Shown here: positions 33,735-42,725 of the stretch, in pieces
Layout of the letters: every line of letters begins with the position of its first letter
Numbering within the stretch: the first letter of the stretch is position 1
Assembly (NCBI GenBank): GCA_016124445.1
Contig: WGNR01000011.1
Coordinates: 90,789-154,788 of the forward strand
Source of the DNA: a bacterium
GTDB lineage: Bacteria; Planctomycetota; Planctomycetia; Pirellulales; Pirellulaceae
Length of the DNA: 64,000 nucleotides
Direction: 5' to 3'
The notes under the pieces: generated by a model
What the model was told of the DNA's origin: nothing
The model's input: the letters and a program-made list of their open reading frames with translations, nothing else
Database searches by the model: none
Translations under genes and position numbers: made by a program

Positions 33735-35222
33735 TTGAACCTGCAAGAAAAGCTTTCCGAATATGTCCGGGCCTGCTTTACCGGAATTTGGATCGAATCA
33801 CACGAGCATCAGGATGCGCTGACCGAGATCGCCCAGCTTTGCCGCGAAGAGGGCTGGGAGATGGCGTCCTGGGATATTGAATCGGGGCTCCAATCCCCGA
33901 ACCAAGCGACAACGGAGGCCGCTTCCGATCCCTTGGCCGCGGTTCGCGCGGCCGGATCACTTTCGAGTCCGGACCAGACGAACTTGATCGTCCTTCAGAA
34001 CTTTCATCGGTTCGTTAACTCTGCCGAGGTAATTCAGGCCATGAACCGACAGATTCTCGCCGGCAAACAGACGCGAACCATTATGGTCGTACTCGCCCCG
34101 ATTGTTCAACTCCCGCTTGAACTCGAAAAGCTGTTCGTCGTGGTAGAGCACGAAATGCCCCAACACCAACAGTTGGAAGAGATCGCCGAGGGAATTGCGA
34201 CCGAAGAAGGAGAGTTCCCGGAAGGTTTGGAGCGAGAGCGGATCTTGGATGCCATGTCGGGGCTCACCCGCTACGAGGCGGAATCGGCTTGTAGCTTATC
34301 CCTCGTCCGCGAGGGCCGCCTGAGTGCTGCCACGCTCTGGGAACAAAAAAGCCAGATACTCAAGAAGAGCGGACTGCTCCAGCTCCATCGCGGACAGGAC
34401 GATTTCACGGCCCTGGGTGGCCTGTCAGCCCTCAAGGAATTTTGCCGGCGTTCGCTGTCGCAGCCAACTCGCGACAATCCGCTCAAACGGCCCAAAGGCG
34501 TTCTCTTGCTGGGTGTGCCGGGAACGGGCAAGAGCGCGTTCGCCCAAGCCTTGGGCCGAGAAACGGGACGCCCCACTTTGATCCTGGACGTAGGAGCCCT
34601 CATGGGGAGCCTCCTCGGGCAAACGGAAAGCAACGTTCGCCAAGCCCTGAAGATCGCCGATGCCATGCAGCCCTGCATTCTGTTCGTCGACGAATTGGAA
34701 AAAGCCCTCAGTGGCGTTGCTGGTTCCGGGCAAGCCGACAGTGGTGTTTCGGCGCGGCTGTTTGGAACGCTGTTGAGTTGGATGAACGATCACACGAGCG
34801 ACGTCTATCTGATCGCGACCTGCAACGATATCAGTCGATTGCCACCCGAACTGAGTCGAGCGGAACGTGTAGACGCCGTCATGTTCCTTGACCTGCCTTC
34901 GCGGGAAGAGAAGGACGCGATCTGGGAACTTTACTTGCGGCATTTTGAGATTCCTCTCGAACAAGCCCGCCCTGCGGACGAGAACTTCACGGGGGCCGAG
35001 ATTCGGGCCTGCTGCCGACTAGCAGCCCTCTTGGATCTACCCCTTGTGGAAGCTGCCCAAAACGTGATTCCGGTGGCGACGACCGCTTCCGAATCGATTG
35101 AGAAACTCCGTAGTTGGGCGAGTGGCCGCTGCCTCAGTGCCAGCCAGCCAGGCGTCTATCGCTATGCGAAGGCGTCGAATCGGAAACGACGAAGCGTTAC
35201 TCGTGATCCTTCTGTCAACTAA
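33735..35222 (+). CDS. Ycf46-like AAA+ ATPase
   Basis: 495 aa. Start is TTG with AAAGGA 9 nt ahead. The N-terminal 230 residues are the Ycf46 kind (IWIESHEHQDALTEIAQL, FHRFVNSAEVIQAMNRQIL). AAA+ core: Walker A GVPGTGKSAFA at 260-270, Walker B CILFVDELEKAL at 314-325, sensor 1 VYLIATCND, and the arginine-finger region SRAERVDAVMFLDLP. All catalytic residues present. It follows DUF1257 and DUF2997 and probably forms a complex with them. Substrate unknown; in plastids Ycf46 is linked to CO2 or photosynthesis regulation, which cannot apply here. Confidence 0.85.
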   Translation: MNLQEKLSEYVRACFTGIWIESHEHQDALTEIAQLCREEGWEMASWDIESGLQSPNQATTEAASDPLAAVRAAGSLSSPDQTNLIVLQNFHRFVNSAEVIQAMNRQILAGKQTRTIMVVLAPIVQLPLELEKLFVVVEHEMPQHQQLEEIAEGIATEEGEFPEGLERERILDAMSGLTRYEAESACSLSLVREGRLSAATLWEQKSQILKKSGLLQLHRGQDDFTALGGLSALKEFCRRSLSQPTRDNPLKRPKGVLLLGVPGTGKSAFAQALGRETGRPTLILDVGALMGSLLGQTESNVRQALKIADAMQPCILFVDELEKALSGVAGSGQADSGVSARLFGTLLSWMNDHTSDVYLIATCNDISRLPPELSRAERVDAVMFLDLPSREEKDAIWELYLRHFEIPLEQARPADENFTGAEIRACCRLAALLDLPLVEAAQNVIPVATTASESIEKLRSWASGRCLSASQPGVYRYAKASNRKRRSVTRDPSVN

Positions 35223-35250
35223 TCTCGAAAATCCATTCCACCATTTATCC

Positions 35251-35287
35251 AAGCCGGGCAGGAGGTATTCTGCTGCGGCTTTTTTTC
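35251..35287 (+). terminator. Intrinsic terminator-like hairpin after the AAA+ gene
   Basis: Stem built from AGCC-x-GCAG against CTGC-x-GGCT, followed by seven T. It ends about 25 nt before the ATG of the next gene. Confidence 0.6.
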
Positions 35288-35311
35288 GTTGTATTCAAGG
35301 AGTCCTATTCC

Positions 35312-36247
35312 ATGACAACAGTTCTTGATTCCTCCCAGGCGACGTCGCCGCGGGAACGCCTCCAGGCGACCATGGCCGCGGTTCGGCTGAGTTTTCATTG
35401 GCTCGGTTCCCGGAAAGCTCTAAATCCTCAGCAGCGTGACCAGGCTGCCGATTCGTTTGGGGCCGAAGGAAAGTTTCTTTCGGCAGGCAAGAAATTGCTC
35501 GATACGAGTCATCCTGCCTTTCGCAACGTGACGGCGATCCGCAGCCGGGCTCTGGCGTACTGGAAAGGTACTTCGCTACCGTTTCCCGAACCAGGAATTC
35601 GCTTGATTCGTCAGGATGCCATCACGGCCTTCGATCAGGAGATGGCTATTTTTCGAGACCAGCTTGCCGAAACGGTCGAGCAGTTGGATCGACAGTACGA
35701 CGAACTGCGAGACGCTGCCCGGAGGCGGTTGGGAGAGCTTTTTCACCCAGGCGATTATCCGCCCAGCCTCGTCGGCCAGTTTGCGATCGAGCACGACTTT
35801 CCCAGTGTCGAACCGCCTAATTACCTCAAGACCCTGAATCCCTATCTTTATCGGGCAGAGTGTGAAAGGATGCAGTCCCGTTTCGACGAAGCGGTCCACC
35901 TCGCCGAAACGGCATTCACCGAGGAGTTGACCAAACTGGTCGACCACCTCACCGAACGCCTCAGCGGCAGCGAGGACGGAAAGCCCAAGGTGTTCAAGAA
36001 TTCGGCGATCGACAACCTGGTAACCTTCTTCGTGCGATTCCGCCAACTGAACATTGGCTCGAATCAGGAACTGGAAGAGTTGGTCGAGCAGGCCCAACAA
36101 GCGGTTCGTGGCGTACTGCCTCAGCAGCTCCGGGAAGATCAATCCTTGCGGCAACGGCTGGCCGGTCAGATGGCTGCTGTCCAGGCTAGCCTCGACCAGT
36201 ATCTGGTGGATCGCCCCCGACGTGCCATCCTGCGCCGGCCCCGGTAA
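35312..36247 (+). CDS. Hypothetical helical protein, 311 aa
   Basis: Start with AAGGAGTCC ahead. Helical throughout with conserved-looking FHWLGSRKALNPQQRDQAADSF, FLSAGKKLLDTSHPAF and FHPGDYPPSLVGQF. It resembles plasmid- and phage-borne proteins of the DUF3150 type, but I am not certain of that. It is part of the cluster that begins with DUF1257 and is followed at 11 bp by a small ORF. Confidence 0.65.
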   Translation: MTTVLDSSQATSPRERLQATMAAVRLSFHWLGSRKALNPQQRDQAADSFGAEGKFLSAGKKLLDTSHPAFRNVTAIRSRALAYWKGTSLPFPEPGIRLIRQDAITAFDQEMAIFRDQLAETVEQLDRQYDELRDAARRRLGELFHPGDYPPSLVGQFAIEHDFPSVEPPNYLKTLNPYLYRAECERMQSRFDEAVHLAETAFTEELTKLVDHLTERLSGSEDGKPKVFKNSAIDNLVTFFVRFRQLNIGSNQELEELVEQAQQAVRGVLPQQLREDQSLRQRLAGQMAAVQASLDQYLVDRPRRAILRRPR

Positions 36248-36258
36248 AGGAGCTAGGC

Positions 36259-36504
36259 ATGCAGATTATCGTCAAACCGGATGGTTCGTCTCACTGTTTG
36301 TACAGCGAGTTCGTCGATCTTCGTGCTCTGGGCAAGCTCGCGATCGCCCGGGGAAGCTATGTCGAGCCTACTGCTGACGGCCAGTGGACGGCCGACCTGT
36401 CACCGGTCGCTGGCCCCGTACTCGGGCCGTTTCCCAGTCGAAGCGATGCCCTCGACGCCGAACGGGCCTGGCTCGAAGAGCATTGGCTACCACGGGGCAC
36501 GTAG
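36259..36504 (+). CDS. Small hypothetical protein, 81 aa
   Basis: AAAGGAG lies 6 nt ahead of the ATG. Beta-rich: MQIIVKPDGSSHCLYSEFVD, DGQWTADLSPVAGPVLGPF, then a helix (RSDALDAERAWLEEHWL). Reminiscent of small accessory proteins in plasmid clusters. It follows the 311-aa gene by 11 bp in the same operon. Confidence 0.6.
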   Translation: MQIIVKPDGSSHCLYSEFVDLRALGKLAIARGSYVEPTADGQWTADLSPVAGPVLGPFPSRSDALDAERAWLEEHWLPRGT

Positions 36505-36559
36505 GCCTGACCTCTGTTTCTATCTGATTTGTGCCCCGCAGGGGGCGGTGTATTCAACG

Positions 36560-36586
36560 CGCCGCCTCGGTTTGGGGCGGCGTTTT
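36560..36586 (+). terminator. Terminator-like hairpin before the 56-aa gene
   Basis: CGCCGCC and GGCGGCG form a 7-bp G/C stem with a 9-nt loop, followed by TTTTCTC. The ATG at 36609 is 26 nt away, with GGGAG between. Confidence 0.6.
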
Positions 36587-36608
36587 CTCAATCTTGGGAG
36601 CAAACGCT

Positions 36609-36779
36609 ATGACGCAATCGCAAGTCAACGAAATGGTCGCCGCGGCAACGGGCGATGATCTCGGTGAAATTCGCCGCCTTGGTTTCAGCTTGGTCGGTAT
36701 GAACGAGTTCGACCTGGATGAAGATGTCGTTACACAGGTCGTCGATTGGGACGAAGTTGATCGCCATCGACGCATTTAA
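36609..36779 (+). CDS. Small acidic hypothetical protein, 56 aa
   Basis: Begins MTQSQVNEMVAAATGDDLGE and is rich in Asp/Glu. GGGAG site. Contains EIRRLGFSLVGMNEFDLDED and ends DEVDRHRRI. No family known to me beyond this cluster. Confidence 0.55.
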   Translation: MTQSQVNEMVAAATGDDLGEIRRLGFSLVGMNEFDLDEDVVTQVVDWDEVDRHRRI

Positions 36780-36872
36780 TCCATCACATATCTGTCAATT
36801 TTTGGGCTCTTGTCACTACCGGATTCGCATAACCGAGCGGTGGTGGCATTTCTTGAGAAAGGATTTATCCCC

Positions 36873-38180
36873 ATGATTACGATAACAGGAGCTGTTATCC
36901 AACAATTTCGCACACTTGTCCGGAAAGGGCTTGGGCTTACCAAACGACGGCCAAGTCCCAAGGTCCATTTCGAGGCGGGCCGGAACGGGCTTCGCGTGTG
37001 TGTTCAGACGGCCGACGTCGTGGTCGAGTATTGGGATGCAGGCCAGGATTCATCGACCAACTTTGCGGTCTCGTTCGACCTGTTTCGCGAGTTCACAGCC
37101 GGCAAGGCAACGGATGTTTCGCTCCGGATGGAAGGTAGAGAACTGGTTGCTTCGTGGCACCAAGCTGGGATTCCCCAGGGCATCCGCCTGCCAGTCCAGA
37201 AACAAGACGCGTTGCCTCCGATACCAGAAAACTGGCGATCTAACTCCAGCGAGCTACTCACGGCCATCCGCGATTCGTGTGGTACTGCGGACAGTGAGTC
37301 AGGACGCTATGCTCTCAGTCATCTTCGGTTGCGGGGAAGCGATGGGCAGGTCGCCGCGACCGATGGTCGACAACTATTGGCCGTGGCTGGGTTTTCTTTT
37401 CCGTGGGAGGGCGAAATTCTGATCCCGACCAGCAAGATCTTCGATTGCGCCGATTTGATCGGATACGAGACCGTTGACGCGGGGATGGAAGGGAATTGGG
37501 CCGTTTTCCGAACCGGCCCCTGGAAGGTCTGGCTCAAGATCGATCGAGCTAGTCGTTTTCCGGAAATCGATTCGCTGCTCTCAGGTTCATCCGAGTCAGC
37601 CACAGTGCTCACGTTGGCGGAACCTGATGCGGAGTTTCTCCGGCAATCGCTCAAGCATCTGCCCGGTGGGGATGACCACAATTCCCCGCTGACCTTCGAT
37701 CTGAATGGGGCGGTCACGGTCCGCTCTAAGGCTGGCGACGCGGAGAAGGTGACGGAAGTAATCTTGGCTCGTTCGGAGCGTGACGGACAGGAAGTTCGTT
37801 TCGCTGCGAATCGACGATTCGTGGCTCGGGCCATAGAACTGGGATTTCGGAAGTTTCAGATTGGCAAGCCGGAATCGCCCGTTATTGCTCAAACAGGAAA
37901 CCGAAGCTTCCTCTGGGCCAATTTAATGGCTGCAAGTGTCATTCCACCTACCGCGAATGCCGTGCGGATCGAGTCACCGGGCATATCGCCATCCACGGTG
38001 GAGCGGTATTCTCGGCCGCAGTCCCAACGACCGGCGAAACGTACGCCACTGCGGTTAGAAAAGATCATCGCAGCGCTTCGCAGTTCCGCCGAAACGATGT
38101 CCCGCTTGCTTCACGAACTGGAGCATTCAACTAGTCCGTGCGATCTCTCTTCTGAGCAGCTTCGCGCGACCGATGCCTGA
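36873..38180 (+). CDS. DnaN-like sliding-clamp-fold protein
   Basis: 435 aa; ATG at 36873 with GAGAAAGGA ahead (an earlier start at 36810 is unlikely). The middle part has beta-clamp features: RYALSHLRLRGSDGQVAATD, then GRQLLAVAGF, and repeated clamp-like modules flanking it (TILPTSK-type turn ILIPTSKIFDCADL, LTFDLNGAVTVRSKAG). The C-terminal 80 residues are a basic, Pro-rich and helical tail. A clamp-like protein next to an AAA+ protein suggests a replication-associated or clamp-mimic role, unproven. The usual C-terminal partner sequences were not checked. Confidence 0.55.
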   Translation: MITITGAVIQQFRTLVRKGLGLTKRRPSPKVHFEAGRNGLRVCVQTADVVVEYWDAGQDSSTNFAVSFDLFREFTAGKATDVSLRMEGRELVASWHQAGIPQGIRLPVQKQDALPPIPENWRSNSSELLTAIRDSCGTADSESGRYALSHLRLRGSDGQVAATDGRQLLAVAGFSFPWEGEILIPTSKIFDCADLIGYETVDAGMEGNWAVFRTGPWKVWLKIDRASRFPEIDSLLSGSSESATVLTLAEPDAEFLRQSLKHLPGGDDHNSPLTFDLNGAVTVRSKAGDAEKVTEVILARSERDGQEVRFAANRRFVARAIELGFRKFQIGKPESPVIAQTGNRSFLWANLMAASVIPPTANAVRIESPGISPSTVERYSRPQSQRPAKRTPLRLEKIIAALRSSAETMSRLLHELEHSTSPCDLSSEQLRATDA

Positions 38181-38241
38181 GCTTCGATCGTTCTACCTTC
38201 CCTATTTGGTTTCGCCATCATTAAACAGATTAGGAACTGAT

Positions 38242-38409
38242 ATGACCTTTGACGCGCGTACTAAACTGAACGCTTTTCACATTATGGGCAGTCTTGGCCT
38301 GGCTGCCGTTGTCGCAGCGATTACCGGTAGCAGCCTGCTATTCGTCCTGATTGCGATCGCCTTGATTGCGGCTGGTATTGCAACTGGGCAGATCCGCATG
38401 GATCGCTAG
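38242..38409 (+). CDS. Small membrane protein, 55 aa
   Basis: MTFDARTKLNAFHIMGSLG then two hydrophobic segments (LAAVVAAITGSSLLFVLIAI and IALIAAGIATG). Probably a small inner-membrane protein. It follows the clamp-like gene by 61 bp and is the last gene in this + cluster. Confidence 0.6.
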   Translation: MTFDARTKLNAFHIMGSLGLAAVVAAITGSSLLFVLIAIALIAAGIATGQIRMDR

Positions 38410-38540
38410 GACGTAGCCTCCTCGTGGAGCGCCTTGTGGGAACATGCCCAAGGCCTCCATGGGGAGAATTCTGTCTTCCACGTACCTTGCTCAGCCTTGC
38501 TTTCGCTTTAGCTATCAGGGAGGAGTTTCCAACAAGCCCG

Positions 38541-39038
38541 CTAGGAGGCAACTTTTGTTAAAGTAATGGTCTCTTGGATTTCTTCGATGATTTGCTGGAC
38601 GCTATCGCCAGATCGAGTTTCCTGCAACACGGTGGTTTCGGCCGGCCAGATCATCTCTAGCCGTTCTGTCCTGGACGTTCTAAGGTACACGTTCGATCGT
38701 GCACTCGTGTTGCTATCGAAACGATGGATGACGCGATAAAGTGTCTCCCCATCGGTGCCAAAGGCGATCAATTTGTTTTCGTTGGTGAATTTGATTGAGT
38801 ATTCTCCCACGATAACATCCTGGCGATAGACCGTGAGTTGGCCACCCTCGAACACAAATCGCCGCGGTCCAAGCTTTTCAAGTTCTTCGATATAGGCACG
38901 ATAGGAAGCATCCGTTGCGCCCTCCCAGCGCACACGCGGGGCTTCAACCCATTGCCCCTCGAACTCTGAGTAAGACGACGAACAGCCCGATAGTACGCTG
39001 ATCGAGACCAGGGCGATCCATATCAAGTAAGCCTTCAT
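38541..39038 (-). CDS. Predicted lipoprotein, 165 aa
   Basis: Signal peptide with lipobox LSGC (MKAYLIWIALVSISVLSGC). The mature part is a small beta-rich domain (FVFEGGQLTVYRQDVIVGEY, YRVIHRFDSN). Not recognised. It follows a second lipoprotein gene by 5 bp, so the two are one unit, and both lie downstream of the GYF_2 cluster on the same strand. Confidence 0.7.
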   Translation of the reverse strand: MKAYLIWIALVSISVLSGCSSSYSEFEGQWVEAPRVRWEGATDASYRAYIEELEKLGPRRFVFEGGQLTVYRQDVIVGEYSIKFTNENKLIAFGTDGETLYRVIHRFDSNTSARSNVYLRTSRTERLEMIWPAETTVLQETRSGDSVQQIIEEIQETITLTKVAS

Positions 39039-39043
39039 GGCAG

Positions 39044-39310
39044 TTATTCTCCATACTTTTCAGCAATCTTGGCTTGGACGCGATGAAGATCCTCGTAGAG
39101 TCCTTCACTGACATAGCCGTCCTGCTCCGCAAACATGATGGCCTTCTCGTAGTGTTTTGCAGCCTGATGGAGATCACCTCGTTGCTCTGCTTGTTGTCCA
39201 GCAATGAATTCGGCCGCTCGGGCGGTGCCGGTAGGTTTCCTCTGACAGCCAAATGCCAAGGTAACCAATAGGAACAGGAGCACGATTATGTACAAGAAAT
39301 TACGCGACAT
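39044..39310 (-). CDS. Small TPR-like lipoprotein, 88 aa
   Basis: Signal peptide and lipobox (LVTLAFGC). One to two TPR-like helices follow: AEQRGDLHQAAKHYEKAI. Unit with the 165-aa lipoprotein. Function unknown. Confidence 0.65.
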   Translation of the reverse strand: MSRNFLYIIVLLFLLVTLAFGCQRKPTGTARAAEFIAGQQAEQRGDLHQAAKHYEKAIMFAEQDGYVSEGLYEDLHRVQAKIAEKYGE

Positions 39311-39348
39311 GGGTTAAATCTCCTTCTGGAATATAGAGCAAGTTCGCT

Positions 39349-40095
39349 TCAAAGGACGCCAGTATTACCTGGCAACACCGACGTTGTCGCGACCGCGTTT
39401 GGCAAACGAGGAATCGACGAAGAGTAGTTCCAGCTGTCATTGACAGGTGGATAGTTGAGTTCGGAGCCCACAGGTTCTTCGGGAACGAAAAGGATAACCA
39501 GCCAAATGAGGAGCGTGAGAATCCCAAACGGAATTCCGATCAGCAACGGGAACATCCAGTGCGTGTAAGATGTCGGCTTGCGCTGTTGATATACGGGAAG
39601 TTGTGGCGAAAGGTCGAAGTACCAAATCATCCCGAGAGGGAGCATGACGTAGAGTATCCACTCCAGGAAGACTCCTAGGTCAATCCCTGAACAACCGAAG
39701 ATGATCCCCACGAGTTCCGCACCGACGCCAATACCAATAGGGCGTGCCACCGGCTGATCGAGTTCAAGCCGCCGAGAATTTAGCGCTGTCATCACTCCTG
39801 TCCATGTGGGCCAGAAGAGAATGCCCAGCCACACCAAGGCAATGGGATTCCAGCTTGCCGGCTTGCTCAAGTATTCGTCGGGAGGCGGAGGAGGCGGCAC
39901 ATCGCCAATGGCTTCGAGTAAGTCCGCAAGCTCCGGAATTTCCGCAACGCGCCGCCATTGCTTGGTTCCGGCAGGACAGACATACGAGTCAGCAGAAAGG
40001 GTTCCCAGACGCAATCGCTGATCTACTTCATCTTTGGAATAAGGGCCATCGGATCGCCCCTCAATTGAAATCCACCAAGATAGTTCATTGGGCAT
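39349..40095 (-). CDS. GYF_2 (DUF4339) membrane protein A
   Basis: 248 aa. Residues 1-60 are a GYF_2 domain (WWISIEGRSDGPYSKDEVDQ, YVCPAGTKQWRRV), followed by a Pro-rich linker with VPPPPPPDEY and three to four hydrophobic segments. The GYF_2 domain is thought to bind proline-rich partners. It is one of three adjacent paralogues on the same strand; their linkers and heads align but their membrane parts differ. Confidence 0.8.
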   Translation of the reverse strand: MPNELSWWISIEGRSDGPYSKDEVDQRLRLGTLSADSYVCPAGTKQWRRVAEIPELADLLEAIGDVPPPPPPDEYLSKPASWNPIALVWLGILFWPTWTGVMTALNSRRLELDQPVARPIGIGVGAELVGIIFGCSGIDLGVFLEWILYVMLPLGMIWYFDLSPQLPVYQQRKPTSYTHWMFPLLIGIPFGILTLLIWLVILFVPEEPVGSELNYPPVNDSWNYSSSIPRLPNAVATTSVLPGNTGVL

Positions 40096-40170
40096 AGTTG
40101 TTGATTTCTCCGAACGTAGGGGGAAGTGACGTCGATTAAGTCATCGCGATTGAGTGCCAGCGAGGGTGCC

Positions 40171-41448
40171 TTATTCCGAGGAATTTGGTGCCAGAGCTTC
40201 GGTGCGACCAGGATTTTTGAAATCGTAGAACACCCAGTAAGCGACAGCTACGCTCAGCAGGAGGGGAACGATTTCGAGTAGCCCAATTCGGAAAGACAGC
40301 ACGTTATAGAAGGTGTGCAAAACCATCGAGCAGAAGATGGAAAGGATGGTTGGGCACAATACCAACAGGATGATGAATGGTCCGTAGTTGGTAGGTGTTT
40401 TCCAGCCTTGGATGACCGAGTAGTAGATCGCCGCGGATAATGTCGTCCAACTCGCATGTAGCCAGGGAATTGCCATGAATCGAGTTAGGTAGAGAGTGAG
40501 GGAGGACGTCTCGGGCGTGTAATTGTAATAGTGATAGAAAACGGCTTCGGCGATTCCGAATCCAAATCCTGAGCAGGCTCCGGCTAGGATTACTGATCGA
40601 AATGGATATGACCGATTGATCGCCAACAGGATGATCACGGGAGCCAATTTAATCGCCTCCTCACAGAGAGCGACACTGATGAACATATAAAAGAGGTGTC
40701 CGAAGAACGAAGTCTGCGATTGCAATTCTGGATTCAGGACCACGACGTAGGCTTGTTGGACGTGGTGGATCAGGTACGGCAGTAGTTTTGTAGGATGCAG
40801 GTTAAAAGGAACTTGTTCAGCGACTTGCAGATGGGCAGTCTCTTGAAACGCGAGAAGGATCGGGATGGCCAAGAGGGTTGTAAACGCAAACGCCCCAATC
40901 CCCAAAATGGTGTCTTGCCGATCCGGCCTAATGTAATACCACAGCAGTCCCCCAGCGATCAGGCAGGAGAATAATGCCAGTCCCCAAGGGCCGCTGGGTG
41001 GATTGCCTAGCCATGGCAAGGTGAGCACGAGGAGATAAGGCACGACAGTAATCGCCAGGAGAGGCCAGATTCGCGGTGCGCCAGAGTGGTCGTAGAGCAG
41101 TGTTTTCGCTTGGCTGACGTCCAGGCTTCCTAAATGGTTGAGAATTTTCTCCTCGTTAAGATTCGAGTGGGAGGGTGTGGAGCTTTTGCTCGTGGGGGCC
41201 GGACTTTCTGATACTGGGTTGGCGTCAGGCGGTGGTGGTGGCCCCCACGCCTGAGGAATATCCTCTAAAGCAGCAAGAGCTGAAATCTGCTTCCACGCGT
41301 CTTCGCCAGCAGGGCAAACATACGTTTGGTTTGTGATTTCGCCCGCGGATAGTAGCTGGCCGACTTCTTTGGTTGAAAATGGCCCACGCGTCCTACCTCG
41401 GATGGATACCCACCATTGTTCGATCGCTTCGGAATCTGAATTGCTCAT
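40171..41448 (-). CDS. GYF_2 domain fused to PrsW-type intramembrane protease
   Basis: 425 aa. GYF_2 head (WWVSIRGRTRGPFSTKEV, YVCPAGEDAWKQI), Pro-rich linker, then about nine hydrophobic segments. PrsW motifs are visible: CEEAIKLAPV (E-E-x-x-K), GFGFGIAEAVFYH and IPWLHASWTTLSA. PrsW cleaves anti-sigma factors in Bacillus. The gene sits between the other two paralogues, and the conserved Glu/His residues appear complete. Confidence 0.8.
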   Translation of the reverse strand: MSNSDSEAIEQWWVSIRGRTRGPFSTKEVGQLLSAGEITNQTYVCPAGEDAWKQISALAALEDIPQAWGPPPPPDANPVSESPAPTSKSSTPSHSNLNEEKILNHLGSLDVSQAKTLLYDHSGAPRIWPLLAITVVPYLLVLTLPWLGNPPSGPWGLALFSCLIAGGLLWYYIRPDRQDTILGIGAFAFTTLLAIPILLAFQETAHLQVAEQVPFNLHPTKLLPYLIHHVQQAYVVVLNPELQSQTSFFGHLFYMFISVALCEEAIKLAPVIILLAINRSYPFRSVILAGACSGFGFGIAEAVFYHYYNYTPETSSLTLYLTRFMAIPWLHASWTTLSAAIYYSVIQGWKTPTNYGPFIILLVLCPTILSIFCSMVLHTFYNVLSFRIGLLEIVPLLLSVAVAYWVFYDFKNPGRTEALAPNSSE

Positions 41449-41522
41449 TCCTGATCCTCACTTGACTCTGTTGTTTGGGAGACAATCGCTGGAAGGACGA
41501 CATACGCCAGAAACCTCCTGGA

Positions 41523-42725
41523 CTATCGACGGGTTCTCCAGAGGAGCCCACCAATTCCAAGGAGGAGAAAAAGCAGTATCTTGGGGTTCTTCTGTACATA
41601 CTTCTGGAAGTTGGCAAGCAGGCCTTCACTTGGCGTTTGGCTGTGATCCGTATTTTTGCGAGCATCCTCAAGAGCCCCCCGAATAAGGGTTGAGAATGAA
41701 GTGGGATTGATACCTTCAGGAACGGTGGAGAGCGACGTCACCATGATGTCCTCGACCAGCCATTTCCCTTCGGTCAAGCGAAGATCAAAGTAACCTTCCC
41801 ACGTCTGAGCAGGATCTGTCGATGTGGCAGAAAATTGCGCCCGATAGTTGACGAAGTAGCGATTGTCATCATCCAAGGCAGATTCTTCGTCTAAGAATTC
41901 CCAGGTGGGGTCGGCTGCTGATGGCTCGTTTGCCGTGAACTTTTCCAACTCCTCCAGATCATCGAGCATGGGATACATGTTCGGCGTCACGTACTTTCTC
42001 GCCTCTTGGGCATTGCCGGCGTCATTGAGACGCTGGACGACTTCCACAGGCGTTAGCGGGGAGAGCAGTTCGATACCCAGGGCGGCAATCGTTATGAGAG
42101 CAAGTGGGCTGCCTAGGACGACCGGTAAAGTCCAAGCTTCGTGGGACTCAGCTTGCTGGGCGTCATGTACGGGCTGTTGAGGAGCTAGATCAAGATTCCA
42201 GATTGCGACTAGCGGTATGATAGAAAAGAGGATTTCACCCCATAATAAGCCGACATCGATTCCCGCACAGCCCACCAGAATTCCGAGAATGGGGGCACCG
42301 AAACCGATGGCCAAAGGTCGCCAGATCGGAAGATCGAGCCCCATCCGTTTGATGTTAATCGCCGCAAGGATGCCCGTCCAAGTGGGCCAGAATAGGAGCC
42401 CCAGGCAAGCGACGGCAATCGGGTTCCATGTTCTTGGGGAATCAGATGTCTTGGAGGAAGGTTTCGACGCGGGCGAGTCCTCTGGCAGTTGTGCATCGGG
42501 TGGCGGCGGTGGAGTGCCCTGTATACGAGGCTCGACATCGTCGTGGAGCCAATGGCTAAGTGGCTTCCAATCTTGTTCCCCAACAGGGCATCCAAATGAT
42601 TCGTGGTTGACTTGCCCCGAGGCAAGGAGATCGCGGATCTCGCTGTGGGAGTATGGTCCATCAGCATTTCTATTGATCGAAACCCACCAGCGGTCTCCAG
42701 AGTGCCCATCAGAAGCTTGGCTCAT
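41523..42725 (-). CDS. GYF_2 membrane protein B with extracytoplasmic C-terminal domain
   Basis: 400 aa from the ATG at 42725; a longer start at 42902 exists. GYF_2 head (WWVSINRNADGPYSHSEI, FGCPVGEQDWKPL), Pro-rich linker, several hydrophobic segments and a soluble C-terminal domain of about 150 residues (VQRLNDAGNAQEARKYV, FVNYRAQFSATSTD), then a final transmembrane helix. The C-terminal domain resembles snoaL/NTF2-like or DUF-type folds, not certain. Confidence 0.75.
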   Translation of the reverse strand: MSQASDGHSGDRWWVSINRNADGPYSHSEIRDLLASGQVNHESFGCPVGEQDWKPLSHWLHDDVEPRIQGTPPPPPDAQLPEDSPASKPSSKTSDSPRTWNPIAVACLGLLFWPTWTGILAAINIKRMGLDLPIWRPLAIGFGAPILGILVGCAGIDVGLLWGEILFSIIPLVAIWNLDLAPQQPVHDAQQAESHEAWTLPVVLGSPLALITIAALGIELLSPLTPVEVVQRLNDAGNAQEARKYVTPNMYPMLDDLEELEKFTANEPSAADPTWEFLDEESALDDDNRYFVNYRAQFSATSTDPAQTWEGYFDLRLTEGKWLVEDIMVTSLSTVPEGINPTSFSTLIRGALEDARKNTDHSQTPSEGLLANFQKYVQKNPKILLFLLLGIGGLLWRTRR

